From Thalassospira sp. HF15 (GTDB lineage Bacteria; Pseudomonadota; Alphaproteobacteria; Rhodospirillales; Thalassospiraceae): 64,000 bases of DNA. The notes beneath the pieces are model-generated. The model worked only from the letters and a program-made list of their open reading frames with translations, was not told the origin of the DNA and made no database searches. The translations under genes were made by a program, and so were the position numbers. Position 1 is the stretch's first letter. Each line of letters begins with the position of its first letter. The DNA lies in contig NZ_JAAVKI010000003.1 in NCBI RefSeq assembly GCF_011806525.1, positions 372,001 through 436,000 on the forward strand, read 5' to 3'. Shown one piece after another: positions 7,827 to 16,944 of this stretch.

Positions 7827-8597
7827 TCATTCAACTGGCTTGTCCTCGTCGCCACTGGGCGCCCAATCAAGGTGCTGCCCGCCGTCAAGCGCTAACATTT
7901 GCCCGGTGATGGCCGGCGCGGCAAGGAAAAATCGAACCGCGTCGCAAATCTCTTGCGGGTTTGTCCCTATTTTCAGGGGTGTTTTCGCGCATTGCGCATC
8001 GAAATCTTCCTGTGTTTGTCGGCTACTAGGCAGTGCCGGCCCCGGTCCGATGGCATTGACCCGAATTTTTGGTGCCAATGCCAGCGAAAGCGTCTGGGTC
8101 AGGGTCCAAAGGCCTGCCTTGGACAAGGTATAGGTCATAAAGTGCGGGGTCAGATTCCACACCCGCTGATCAATCAGGTTGATGATCGCGCCCTTGCAGT
8201 CATCGGGTAAATACTTGGCAAATTGCTGCGAGAGGATAAACGGGGCGCGCAAATTGGTTTCCATATGCAGATCCCAGCTTTCGCGGGTCGCACTGTTCAC
8301 ATCATCAAATTCAAAGGTCGATGCGTTATTGATCAGAACCCCGATCGGGCCAAGTTGCCCGGTGGCGTCAGAGACCAGACGATGAGTGTCATCCTCGTTG
8401 GTCAGATCGGCCGAAACAACACAGGCCTGCCTGCCAAGATCGCGTACTTCGCTGGCCAGCGTTTCGGCATCGTCGCGTGACGAGTGGCAATGCAGGGCAA
8501 TGTCATAGCCAGCCTGGGCCAGCTCAAGTGTGAGCGCGCGTCCGATGCGCTTTGCCGCGCCGGTAATCAAAACCGTTTTGGGAAGCTGACCTGTCAT
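7827..8597 (-). CDS. SDR oxidoreductase, pteridine reductase (FolM/PTR1)-like
   Basis: Short-chain dehydrogenase with a Rossmann fold. The cofactor motif is TGAAKRIG, the TG-x3-R-x-G form seen in pteridine reductases (PTR1, FolM), where the Arg favours NADPH. The NNAS motif and catalytic Y-x3-K (YTLSK) are present, as is the PGP loop. Its position directly upstream of folB on the same strand supports reduction of dihydropterins (dihydromonapterin or dihydrobiopterin type). General SDR assignment is certain; the pterin substrate is inferred from motif and context. Confidence 0.85.
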   Translation of the reverse strand: MTGQLPKTVLITGAAKRIGRALTLELAQAGYDIALHCHSSRDDAETLASEVRDLGRQACVVSADLTNEDDTHRLVSDATGQLGPIGVLINNASTFEFDDVNSATRESWDLHMETNLRAPFILSQQFAKYLPDDCKGAIINLIDQRVWNLTPHFMTYTLSKAGLWTLTQTLSLALAPKIRVNAIGPGPALPSSRQTQEDFDAQCAKTPLKIGTNPQEICDAVRFFLAAPAITGQMLALDGGQHLDWAPSGDEDKPVE

Positions 8598-8661
8598 TGC
8601 TGCCTCGATCCGTTTGAAATGTGCGAAGGCGCCTGTCGCCCATCCCCGGCACAGGGGATGA

Positions 8662-9624
8662 CTATGCTACGACAAGTTGGAAGACATAGACCAGATAGGC
8701 CGTCACGAATACCACGCCGGTGATCCGCGAAATCTTGCGCAAGGCATAGGCAACGATCAGCAGGGCAATCGTCACCGCCAGCATGATCCAGATGTCGGAA
8801 TTCATGATCTGGTCAGGAACCGGGATCGGTGCAATCAGCGAAACCCCGCCAATAATCACAAGCAGGTTCAAAAGGTTCGAGCCAAAGACATTGCCAAGCG
8901 CAACGTCGGAATGTCCCCTGAAGGCGGCGACAACCGATGCGGCCAGTTCCGGCAAGGACGTGCCAAACGCCACAAGGGTCAGGCCAATGACGGCTTCTGA
9001 CACGCCAAACTGACGGGCCACCGACACACCGCCTTCGACCAGCCAATCGGCGCCTAGCATCAGGCCGACAATACCGATCAGGGTTGCAATGATCGGTTTG
9101 GTCCAGCCTTTTGGCTTTTCACCGATTTCGTCGACTTCTTCTTCGTGCAGATGGGTGGCATCGCTCGGCGCGTTTTTGTCGTGCTTGTAGGTGAAGTACC
9201 AGATTGCGGCCAACACACAGAGCATGATCGCCCCTGCCCAGCGTTCGATCGCGCCGAACATGCAAAACCCGATAAACACGGCCGTGCCCAGCAGCATGGT
9301 GCCACCATCACGGACGACCGTCACACGCGAGGCCGCAACAGGTTTAAGTAATGCAACCGCCCCCAGAATAAGCAGAATATTGGCGATGTTGGAGCCAACG
9401 ACATTGCCCATGGCAATGTCGGCTGTATCTTTGAGAGATGCATTCAGCGAGACGACAAATTCCGGTGCCGACGTCCCGGCCGCGACAATCGTCAGACCGA
9501 CAATGACCTTCGATACGCCCAGCAACAGCGCCAGACCGACAGCACCCCGAACAATGAATTCACCACCCGCGGTCAGTAAAACAAGACCTGCGATGATTTG
9601 TATGTAGGGGATAAACTGTTCCAA
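8662..9624 (-). CDS. Calcium/sodium antiporter, CaCA family
   Basis: Inner-membrane exchanger of the YrbG/CaCA type, about ten transmembrane helices. Both inverted alpha-repeats are clear: GTSAPEFVVSLNASL with GNVVGSNIANILLILG in the first half, and FGTSLPELAASVVAAFRG with GNVFGSNLLNLLVIIG in the second. A charged, His/Asp/Glu-rich cytoplasmic loop (KHDKNAPSDATHLHEEEVDE) lies between the halves. At 320 residues the length is normal. It is read divergently from the KefB-type antiporter. A short hairpin (CATCCCC/GGGGATG) follows its stop. Confidence 0.93.
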   Translation of the reverse strand: MEQFIPYIQIIAGLVLLTAGGEFIVRGAVGLALLLGVSKVIVGLTIVAAGTSAPEFVVSLNASLKDTADIAMGNVVGSNIANILLILGAVALLKPVAASRVTVVRDGGTMLLGTAVFIGFCMFGAIERWAGAIMLCVLAAIWYFTYKHDKNAPSDATHLHEEEVDEIGEKPKGWTKPIIATLIGIVGLMLGADWLVEGGVSVARQFGVSEAVIGLTLVAFGTSLPELAASVVAAFRGHSDVALGNVFGSNLLNLLVIIGGVSLIAPIPVPDQIMNSDIWIMLAVTIALLIVAYALRKISRITGVVFVTAYLVYVFQLVVA

Positions 9625-9982
9625 AATGTCTGCTCGTCTGAAAAGCGATTAAACCGGCCCCTGATCGGGCCCGCGGAAGATGGCATTTGGCAACCCGAAA
9701 GGCAAGTCATCTGGCGATGACATTCATCACGTTGCGCCATTCCTGGCTCACATATCCGTCGCCTCAGCGCCATCAGCGAGATTGTTTGGCAGATGGCATG
9801 GCCAGACGCCATGGCCGGGCGGGCGTATTTCGCAAATGCTTCAAATTTACCCACGACTGCACGGGTTATTTTCGTTATCCTGTTAATCTCGTTATTTTCA
9901 GTTATTTAGGGTCAGGATCCCAGGGTTTTGGTCCGAGCTGACCCCGCAAACTGTTTGACCGCATTCCGGATCGATTTCTGCC
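9625..9982. other. Divergent intergenic region, promoters presumed
   Basis: This 358-bp gap separates two divergent antiporter genes and must hold both promoters. I see no gene in it. At 9906-9916 the sequence TTAGGGTCAGG matches the end of the palindromic element at 55815-56083 over 11 bases, and CTGACCC follows about 25 bases later, so a degenerate remnant or solo end of that element is possible. Confidence 0.4.
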
Positions 9983-11731
9983 ATGCATCACAGCGTTCTG
10001 TTTGAGCTGTTCCTTATTCTGACTGCGGCAATCGTCGCGGTCCCCATCGCGCACAAGCTGCGTGCGAATTCGATCATCGGTTTTCTGATTGGCGGTTTCT
10101 TTATCGGGCCGTTTGGCTTTGGCCTGATTACCGAACGCGAAGACATTTCCACCGTTGCCGAACTTGGCGTTGTTTTCCTGCTGTTCATGATCGGGTTGGA
10201 GCTGTCACGCGAACGTTTGCGCGTCATTGGCGGACGGTTTGCCGGCTTGGGCGTTTTGCAGATTCTGGTGTCGATGGCGGCCCTTCTGGGGCTTCTGGTC
10301 GTCATGGAATTCCCATTGCCGACGTCACTGGTGATCGCAGGCGCCCTTGCGCTTTCATCAACAGCCATCATCCTCAAACAGCTTTCCGATGACCGGCAGC
10401 TCAATACCCGGTTCGGACGTGCGGCCCTTGCCATTTTGCTGCTGCAGGATGTGGCGGTCGGTCCGTTCCTGATTATGGTTCAGGCGGCAGGCAATGCCGG
10501 GACGGAAACCAGCCCGTGGATCAGTATCCTGCTTGGGTTTGGCTCTGTGGCCCTGTTGCTGCTGGTCGGACGGTATTTACTGCCGCGTCTGTTTCGCTAT
10601 ATCGCATCGCTCAAGAACCCGGAACTGTTTGCCATTGGCACGCTGTTTGTCGTTCTGGCGGCCAGCACGCTGACCGAGGTATCCGGGCTTTCGATGGCGC
10701 TCGGCGCGTTCATTGCTGGTGTGATGCTGGCCGAAACCGAGTTCCGCCATCAGATCGAAGCAGATATTGCGCCGTTCCGTGGGGTGTTCCTGTCGCTGTT
10801 CTTCATGTCGGTGGGCATGTCGGTCAATGCCGATGTGGTTTACAACGAGTTCGGCACCATCATCATGTGGCTGGTGTTGTTGCTGGCGATCAAAACGGCT
10901 GTACTGTTTGGTCTGGCAAAGGCCATGCGGTTTGAAACGGGCCTGGCGATCCGTGTTGCCATGAGCTTGGCAGCCGGTGGCGAATTTGCCTTTGTGATGT
11001 TTGCCCTGGCCGCCCAAAACGGGGCGGTACCGCTCGATCTTGCCGGGGTACTGATCCCGGTGGTCGCCATTTCCATGGCGCTGACCCCGACCCTGATCAG
11101 CCTGGGTCACAAGATCGAAGAAAAGCTTCATCCCAAGGAAGAAGACCAGCTTGGCAAGATTGCCGAGGATTCCGAGGGCATTCAGCAGCATGTTCTGGTG
11201 ATCGGCAGCGGGCGCGTGGGCCGGGTTCTGGCCCGGTTGCTTAAAACCCGGAACATTCCGTTTCTGGTACTTGATAGTGACGCACAACAGGTTTCGCGTG
11301 GCCGGGCCGAAGGCCTGCCGGTTTATTTTGCAGACGGATCAAGGCCGGAAACTTTCCGGGCCGCGCACACGGACGAAGCAAAAATTGCGGTTGTTGCCAT
11401 GGGGAACCCGCACGCGACCGAGAAAACCGTTGCGCTGCTGCGCCAGCATTACCCGCATTTGAAGATCTTTGCGCGTGCGCAGGACATTACCCATATCGGA
11501 CCATTGTCACGTCATGGGGCGGATGCGGCGATCCCCGAGGTTCTTGAAACCGGGTTGCGCCTGTCGGACCATGTTTTGGCGGCGTGCGATGTACCGCAGG
11601 AAGATATTGATGCCGAAATCGCCAAGTTCCGCCGGGCCGACATGCTGTTGATGAACGAACTGGCACCGCGCATGCAGCGCAAACCAAGCAATCCCGACAC
11701 TTCGGACAAGCCGGCAGAGGAAAAATCCTAA
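9983..11731 (+). CDS. Cation:proton antiporter of the KefB/KefC type with RCK domain
   Basis: CPA2-family monovalent cation:proton antiporter (K+/H+ or Na+/H+) of the inner membrane. Residues 1-385 form the multi-helix exchanger domain (GFLIGGFFIGPFGFGLI, VFLLFMIGLELS, LALSSTAIILKQLSD, LLQDVAVGPFL and MSLAAGGEFAFVMFALA are typical). A TrkA-N/RCK nucleotide-binding domain begins near residue 410 (VLVIGSGRVGRVLARLL) and ends before an acidic tail. At 582 residues it is normal for the family. It ends convergently with phoB across a bidirectional terminator. Gating by glutathione adducts, as in E. coli KefB/C, cannot be concluded from sequence. Confidence 0.93.
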   Translation: MHHSVLFELFLILTAAIVAVPIAHKLRANSIIGFLIGGFFIGPFGFGLITEREDISTVAELGVVFLLFMIGLELSRERLRVIGGRFAGLGVLQILVSMAALLGLLVVMEFPLPTSLVIAGALALSSTAIILKQLSDDRQLNTRFGRAALAILLLQDVAVGPFLIMVQAAGNAGTETSPWISILLGFGSVALLLLVGRYLLPRLFRYIASLKNPELFAIGTLFVVLAASTLTEVSGLSMALGAFIAGVMLAETEFRHQIEADIAPFRGVFLSLFFMSVGMSVNADVVYNEFGTIIMWLVLLLAIKTAVLFGLAKAMRFETGLAIRVAMSLAAGGEFAFVMFALAAQNGAVPLDLAGVLIPVVAISMALTPTLISLGHKIEEKLHPKEEDQLGKIAEDSEGIQQHVLVIGSGRVGRVLARLLKTRNIPFLVLDSDAQQVSRGRAEGLPVYFADGSRPETFRAAHTDEAKIAVVAMGNPHATEKTVALLRQHYPHLKIFARAQDITHIGPLSRHGADAAIPEVLETGLRLSDHVLAACDVPQEDIDAEIAKFRRADMLLMNELAPRMQRKPSNPDTSDKPAEEKS

Positions 11732-11762
11732 GCCCGACCGCAAGCCGTTACGCCCTTAAAAC

Positions 11763-11797
11763 AAAAACCCCCGCAGCACACCGCTGAGGGGGTTTTT
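11763..11797. terminator. Bidirectional rho-independent terminator
   Basis: A stem AAAAACCCCC / GGGGGTTTTT with inner pairing CAGC/GCTG lies between the convergent antiporter gene and phoB. Runs of A and T on either side make it work in both directions. Confidence 0.9.
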
Positions 11798-11822
11798 CAT
11801 GAGATTGTCTATCGAAACCGGC

Positions 11823-12521
11823 TTAGGCAGCGGTTTCTGAATCCAGCGCATAACCGGCCGCACGGACGGTGCGGATGATATCGCGCGTTCCTTTGACGTC
11901 ATTCAGTGCCTTGCGCAGGCGGCGGATATGAACATCAACCGTGCGGGTTTCGACATAGATGTTCGGGCCCCAGACGGCGTTAAGCAACTGTTCGCGCGAG
12001 AAAACACGTCCCGGATGTTCCAGGAAATAACGCAGCAGACGGAATTCCGTCGGGCCAAGATGGATGGCCTTGCCGTTGCGACTGACACGGTGAGCGGCGA
12101 GATCCATTTCGATATCGGAATAGATCAACTGCCCTTGTGGTTGCGCCGGACCGGACCGGCGCAAAAGTGCACGAATACGGGCCAGCAACTCGCCAATGGC
12201 AAAGGGTTTGGTGACATAGTCGTCAGCACCGGTATCAAGACCACGGATGCGATCACCTTCTTCGCCGCGTGCGGTGACCATGATCACCGGCAAATCGCGG
12301 CTTTCGGGTTTGCGACGGATCTGGCGGCAGACTTCGATGCCCGACATCACCGGCAGCATCCAGTCGAGCAAAACAAGATCGACATGGGTTTCTGCCATGA
12401 TTTTCAACGCTTCGTCACCGTCCCCGGCTTCGACAACCTGCATCCCCTCGCGTTCGAGGTTGTAGCGCAACATGGTTACGATTGCAGCCTCGTCCTCGAC
12501 GATAAGAATCGTTGGGTCCAT
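11823..12521 (-). CDS. phoB: Phosphate regulon response regulator PhoB
   Basis: OmpR-family transcription activator of the phosphate-starvation regulon. The receiver domain (residues 1-120) has the acidic pair in ILIVEDEAAI, phospho-acceptor Asp in VLLDWMLPVMSG, and the conserved TARGEE and KPFAIGEL. The C-terminal winged helix contains LGPTEFRLLRYFLEHPGRVF, then SREQLLNAVWG and RTVDVHIRRLRKAL, a strong match to PhoB. It is the last gene of the pst operon, 16 bp after phoU. No phoR kinase gene accompanies it in this window. Confidence 0.96.
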   Translation of the reverse strand: MDPTILIVEDEAAIVTMLRYNLEREGMQVVEAGDGDEALKIMAETHVDLVLLDWMLPVMSGIEVCRQIRRKPESRDLPVIMVTARGEEGDRIRGLDTGADDYVTKPFAIGELLARIRALLRRSGPAQPQGQLIYSDIEMDLAAHRVSRNGKAIHLGPTEFRLLRYFLEHPGRVFSREQLLNAVWGPNIYVETRTVDVHIRRLRKALNDVKGTRDIIRTVRAAGYALDSETAA

Positions 12522-12537
12522 CTTTTATGCTCCAGTG

Positions 12538-13260
12538 TCACTCATTTGGTTCGACAACAGCAAAGTTTGCTGCGTCGTTTTTTGGCCGGTCAACACCCGG
12601 CAGGTCTTCACCCTTGATCCGGTAATAGATCGTTTCGGCGATGTTGGTGGCGTGATCGCCAATACGTTCGATGTTTTTGGCAATGAACAACAGATGGGTC
12701 GATGCGGTGATGTTGCGCGGGTCTTCCATCATGTATGTCAGCAATTCGCGGAACAGCGAATTGTACATGTCGTCGACTTCCTGATCGCGTTCCCAGACGC
12801 GGTGCGCCTTGTCGGCATCGCCTTCGATATAGGCATCCAGGACATCCTTAATGATTTCCTGGGCCAGTTTGGCCATGTTCGGGATCGCACTTACCGGACG
12901 AATCGGCGGGATCTGGTTAAGGACCTGGGCGCGTTTGGCAATGTTCTTGGCCAAATCACCGATGCGTTCAAGATCGTTCGACAGCTTGAGCGCGGTGACA
13001 ACATGACGCAGGTCATCGGCCATCGGCTGACGCAGGGCAAGGAAGCGCACCACGAAATCCTGAACTTCCTGTTCAAGCACATCAATCCGCTGATCCGACA
13101 GAATGACTTTCTCAGCCAGTTCGGAATCGCGTTTGACGATGGAACGGATCGACGAAATCAGTTGGCTTTCGGCAAGCCCGCCCATCTGCGAAATGATGTT
13201 GTTGAGGCGAGTCAGCTCTTCGTCGAACGAACTTACAATATGTGTTTTGTCTTCAGACAT
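12538..13260 (-). CDS. phoU: Phosphate transport system regulator PhoU
   Basis: Cytoplasmic helical protein that links the Pst transporter to the PhoR/PhoB system and restrains phosphate uptake. The 240-residue product shows two PhoU repeats (VVTALKLSNDLERIGDLAKN and LFIAKNIERIGDHATNIAE), each with the metal-binding E-x2-D-type pattern. The start at 13260 (MSEDKTHIVSSFDEEL) is chosen over an upstream start at 13407 because a good Shine-Dalgarno sequence (AGGAGAACG) precedes it and the upstream extension overlaps pstB. It lies 22 bp after pstB in the operon. Confidence 0.96.
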   Translation of the reverse strand: MSEDKTHIVSSFDEELTRLNNIISQMGGLAESQLISSIRSIVKRDSELAEKVILSDQRIDVLEQEVQDFVVRFLALRQPMADDLRHVVTALKLSNDLERIGDLAKNIAKRAQVLNQIPPIRPVSAIPNMAKLAQEIIKDVLDAYIEGDADKAHRVWERDQEVDDMYNSLFRELLTYMMEDPRNITASTHLLFIAKNIERIGDHATNIAETIYYRIKGEDLPGVDRPKNDAANFAVVEPNE

Positions 13261-13282
13261 CTCATCGTTCTCCTGACAGCGC

Positions 13283-14086
13283 TTAACCGAAGCGACCGGT
13301 GATGTAACCCTTGGTGCGTTCGTCCTTCGGGTTGGTAAAGATCTGATCGGTTTCGCCGACTTCAACGAGTTTGCCCAGATGGAAGAATGCGGTGCGCTGT
13401 GACACACGCGCAGCCTGCTGCATGGAGTGGGTCACAATCACGATCGTGTAGTTCGAGCGCAGCTCGTCGATCAGTTCCTCGACCTTGGCGGTTGCAATCG
13501 GATCAAGGGCCGAGCACGGCTCATCCATCAGGATGACTTCCGGGCTGACGGCAACCGCGCGTGCAATGCACAGGCGCTGCTGCTGACCACCGGAAAGACC
13601 GGTTGCCGGTGACTGCAGGCGATCTTTGACTTCCTTGAGAAGACCGGCACGTTCAAGCGAGGTCATGACGATTTCATCAAGCTCGTCACGCGAATTGACC
13701 AGACCATGAATGCGCGGGCCATAAGCCACGTTGTCATAGATCGATTTCGGGAAGGGGTTCGGTTTCTGGAACACCATGCCGATGCGCGCACGCAGCTGAA
13801 CGACGTCAATGCGCTTGTCATAGATGTCACGTCCATCAAGGGTGACTTCGCCCTTGATGGTGACACCGTCAATGGTGTCATTCATGCGATTGAGGCAACG
13901 CAGGAAAGTGGATTTACCACAGCCCGACGGACCAATCAGCGAGGTCACCTGTTTTTCGGCGATATCAAGATTGACCTCGTAGAGAGCCTGATTTTCGCTA
14001 TAGAAAAGATCAAGGTTACGCGCGGTCATTTTCGGTTTTTCGACCGAAGACTCTACCGTCATTGCGCTCTGGGATACAGCAGCCAT
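13283..14086 (-). CDS. pstB: Phosphate ABC transporter ATP-binding protein PstB
   Basis: ATPase subunit of the high-affinity phosphate importer. Walker A (GPSGCGKST), Q-loop ([21 protein letters not shown]), signature ([14 protein letters not shown]), Walker B ([13 protein letters not shown]) and switch His ([14 protein letters not shown]) are all present. The start at 14086 ([14 protein letters not shown]) follows the pstA stop by one base, with GGAAGTGG as ribosome-binding site. An N-terminal extension of about 25 residues precedes the ABC domain, common in alphaproteobacteria. Third gene of pstCAB. Confidence 0.97.
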   Translation of the reverse strand: MAAVSQSAMTVESSVEKPKMTARNLDLFYSENQALYEVNLDIAEKQVTSLIGPSGCGKSTFLRCLNRMNDTIDGVTIKGEVTLDGRDIYDKRIDVVQLRARIGMVFQKPNPFPKSIYDNVAYGPRIHGLVNSRDELDEIVMTSLERAGLLKEVKDRLQSPATGLSGGQQQRLCIARAVAVSPEVILMDEPCSALDPIATAKVEELIDELRSNYTIVIVTHSMQQAARVSQRTAFFHLGKLVEVGETDQIFTNPKDERTKGYITGRFG

Positions 14087-14087
14087 T

Positions 14088-15437
14088 TTACCACTTCCGT
14101 TCAAATTTTTTGCGCAGATACACAGCCAGTCCATTCATCAGGACGAGGAATGCCAGCAACACCATAATCGCTGCCGAGGTTTTCTCGACAAAGGCACGTT
14201 CCGGGCTGTCTGCCCACAGATAGATCTGCACCGGCAGAACCGTTGCCGGGTCAAGCGCCCCGCCCGGGATATCAACAATAAAGGCCACCATCCCGATCAT
14301 CAGAAGCGGTGCGGTTTCCCCCAAAGCCTGGGCCATGCCAATGATCGTGCCGGTCAGAATGCCGGGCATGGCAAGTGGCAAGACATGATGGGTGACGGTC
14401 TGAACCGGTGACGCGCCAAGACCAAGGGCGGCCTGACGGATCGACGGTGGCACCGCCTTGATCGCCGCACGCGAGGCGATGATGATCGTCGGAAGCGTCA
14501 TGAGTGCGAGCGTCAAGCCCCCGACAACCGGGGCCGATCGCGGCAGATGCATGACATTGAGATAGACCTCAAGACCCAGCAAGCCAAACACGATGGACGG
14601 GACTGCTGCCAGGTTGTTGATGTTGACCTCAACAATCTGGGTAAAGCGGTTTCTCGGCGCAAACTCTTCGAGATAGATCGCGGCCAGAACCCCAATCGGG
14701 AAGGACAATGCCAGTGTGACAATCAGGGTGTAGAACGACCCGACAGCCGCCCCCCAAATCCCGGCAAGTTCCGGTTCGCGGGAATCGCCGTTGGTGAAGA
14801 AGCGGGTGTGGAACTGTTTTTCTACCGCGCCGGCTTCGACCAGTTCGTTATACCAGCTGACTTCCTGATCGTTCAGGCGACGCGAGCCTTCCTCGACATC
14901 GGCATCGATATAGCCCTTGTTGAGCATATCGAAGTCATCGCCGGAGATCAGCCAGATGCTGCGCGTTTGCCCGATCAGGCTCGGATTCTCGAGAACCCGT
15001 TCGCGCAGGTCATAAGACGCCCCACCCGATACGATGCCATACAGATTGCGCTTTTCACTGCGCGAGGTCACGTCCGGGAAACGATCACGCAGGGCCTGTT
15101 TGATCAGACCATCAAAGTTCGCACGCCCGATCACCTCGGGATCACCGGTGCCTTCCGGATCGATCACGGCGGGATCAAAGGTCACTTCGAGCTGGACATA
15201 GGTCTGATAAAAGGCGCTGTAGCCTTTTGAGCCGATGGAAAGTGCCAGCGTGCAAAGCGCCAGCAGCGCCAAACAGATCGCAACCAGACCATAGATTTTA
15301 AAGCGGCGTTCGGCTGCGTAACGTTTCTTGATGTTACGGGCGATTTTCGGGCTGTCCCAGTCAACCGGCTTGCGCAGATTGTCAGAGATCACTTTGGCCG
15401 CAGCTCTGTCTTCCATAAGAGATGCCATATCAGTCAT
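14088..15437 (-). CDS. pstA: Phosphate ABC transporter permease PstA (long form)
   Basis: Permease subunit of the phosphate importer in the inner membrane. At about 449 residues it is far longer than E. coli PstA (~296): an N-terminal cytoplasmic segment, a membrane helix ([20 protein letters not shown]) and a periplasmic domain of ~150 residues (DUF3333-type, from family knowledge) precede the permease core. The core carries the EAA-like loop ([30 protein letters not shown]). The start ATG at 15437 overlaps the pstC stop (ATGACTGA), indicating coupling. Confidence 0.95.
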   Translation of the reverse strand: MTDMASLMEDRAAAKVISDNLRKPVDWDSPKIARNIKKRYAAERRFKIYGLVAICLALLALCTLALSIGSKGYSAFYQTYVQLEVTFDPAVIDPEGTGDPEVIGRANFDGLIKQALRDRFPDVTSRSEKRNLYGIVSGGASYDLRERVLENPSLIGQTRSIWLISGDDFDMLNKGYIDADVEEGSRRLNDQEVSWYNELVEAGAVEKQFHTRFFTNGDSREPELAGIWGAAVGSFYTLIVTLALSFPIGVLAAIYLEEFAPRNRFTQIVEVNINNLAAVPSIVFGLLGLEVYLNVMHLPRSAPVVGGLTLALMTLPTIIIASRAAIKAVPPSIRQAALGLGASPVQTVTHHVLPLAMPGILTGTIIGMAQALGETAPLLMIGMVAFIVDIPGGALDPATVLPVQIYLWADSPERAFVEKTSAAIMVLLAFLVLMNGLAVYLRKKFERKW

Positions 15438-16809
15438 ATTTCTCGCGATACTTCTGAACAACCTTAAGGGCAAATACGTTCAGCCCCAAGGTGACAAGGA
15501 AAAGAACCAGCCCCAACGCGAAGGCCGAGAGGGTTTTTGCACTGTCGAACTCCTGGTCGCCGACCAGAAGCGTCACGATCTGCACGGTAACAGTCGTCAC
15601 AGCCTGAAGCGGGTTGACCGTCATGTTCGCAGCAAGACCGGCCGCCATGACAACAATCATGGTTTCACCAATCGCCCGCGAAACGGCCAACAGAACCGCC
15701 CCGACAATACCGGGCAAGGCGGCCGGGAAAATCACCTGCCGAATGGTTTCCGATTTGGTCGCCCCCAATGCATAGGACCCGTCACGCAGCGATTTCGGCA
15801 CCTGCGACATCACGTCATCAGACAGCGAGGAGACAAACGGAATGATCATGATGCCCATGACAAGACCAGCGGCCAGCGCACTTTCCGAACTGACATCGAG
15901 GCCGAGCATCGCGCCGTTGTCGCGCAGGAACGGTGCCACGGTGAGCGCGGCAAAGAAGCCATAGACAACCGTTGGCACGCCCGCCAGAATCTCAAGTGCG
16001 GGTTTGGCAACAGCGCGAAATTTAGGCGCGGCATATTCGCCCATATAGATGGCCGAAAACAGGCCGACCGGCACCGCGACACACATGGCAATCAGCGTAA
16101 TCAGCAAGGTACCGACAAACAGCGGAATCATGCCAAACGCCCCCTCGGACGCCACCTGATCGGCACGGATCGCGGTTTGCGGGCTCCATTCCAGACCAAA
16201 CAGGAAGTCGAGCGGGTTGATCTTGCTAAAGAAATGCAGGGTTTCGAACATCAGCGAAAAGACGATGCCGACCGTTGACAAGATCGCAATCGCCGAACAG
16301 ACAATCATGATCGCGCGCGAGATGCGTTCAACATTGTTGCGCGCGCGCATATCCGCTTCAATCCGTCGATAGGACAGGACAAGACCGGCAAGCGCAACCG
16401 ACAGCATGACAACGACCAGCGCCGCATTGGCGATGGTTTGCAAATTGGCAAGTCTGCGCCCGGCATCAACAATTTCCGGCGACACGGTGAGATGTTCACC
16501 GCCACCGGCGGCGATCTGTGAAATGCTGTTGAGCGCCAGCGACAGACGACCGGAGTCACCCAGTATTTCCTGCGGCAGGTCCGATATGATTAGAGCTTCA
16601 ATCACCGAGCCCTGGAACATGTACCAGATCAGAAGCAGCGCCAGCGCAGGAAGCCCGCACCATGCTGCTGTGTAGGCCCCGTAGTGAACCGGCAAGGAAT
16701 GAAGATTGCTGTGTCGGCCACCAGAAAGGGCAACAGCCCGCTGGCGCCCGAAATAAAAGGACAGCGCGCAAAGTGCGGCAACCGCGAGCAACAGGAAAGA
16801 CAGGGACAT
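15430..16809 (-). CDS. pstC: Phosphate ABC transporter permease PstC (long form)
   Basis: Second permease of the phosphate importer. The core has GIMIIPFVSSLSDDVMSQVP, the EAA-like LRDGSYALGATKSETIRQVI with FPAALPGIVGAVLLAVSRAIGET. At 459 residues it has a long N-terminal extension with two helices and a periplasmic part, as in other alphaproteobacteria with paired long PstA/PstC. The start at 16809 (MSLSFLLLAVAAL) begins at the first membrane helix; an upstream in-frame start at 16842 has no support. It overlaps pstA by 8 bp. Confidence 0.95.
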   Translation of the reverse strand: MSLSFLLLAVAALCALSFYFGRQRAVALSGGRHSNLHSLPVHYGAYTAAWCGLPALALLLIWYMFQGSVIEALIISDLPQEILGDSGRLSLALNSISQIAAGGGEHLTVSPEIVDAGRRLANLQTIANAALVVVMLSVALAGLVLSYRRIEADMRARNNVERISRAIMIVCSAIAILSTVGIVFSLMFETLHFFSKINPLDFLFGLEWSPQTAIRADQVASEGAFGMIPLFVGTLLITLIAMCVAVPVGLFSAIYMGEYAAPKFRAVAKPALEILAGVPTVVYGFFAALTVAPFLRDNGAMLGLDVSSESALAAGLVMGIMIIPFVSSLSDDVMSQVPKSLRDGSYALGATKSETIRQVIFPAALPGIVGAVLLAVSRAIGETMIVVMAAGLAANMTVNPLQAVTTVTVQIVTLLVGDQEFDSAKTLSAFALGLVLFLVTLGLNVFALKVVQKYREKYD

Positions 16810-16903
16810 TGTGTTAGATCCGTTCGCCAGTTGAGCCTGCAAAGATCAGGACATGAGGCCAATAGGACAGAAACAATAAACAAATCAAGCAAAGACATAA
16901 AGA

Positions 16904-16933
16904 AACCGGTGGCGACAAAGGCCGCCACCGGTT
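16904..16933 (-). terminator. Hairpin between pstS and pstC
   Basis: A perfect 11-bp stem (AACCGGTGGCG / CGCCACCGGTT) with an 8-base loop lies just after the pstS stop, followed on the transcribed strand by a T-rich but interrupted stretch. It probably acts as a partial terminator or mRNA-end stabiliser that raises pstS expression over pstCAB. Confidence 0.65.
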
Positions 16934-16944
16934 GAAAGATCGCG

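Noticed and set aside
9687-9941. 84-residue frame between the two antiporter genes
   Set aside because: No ribosome-binding site, no domain features and erratic composition; more likely promoter DNA.
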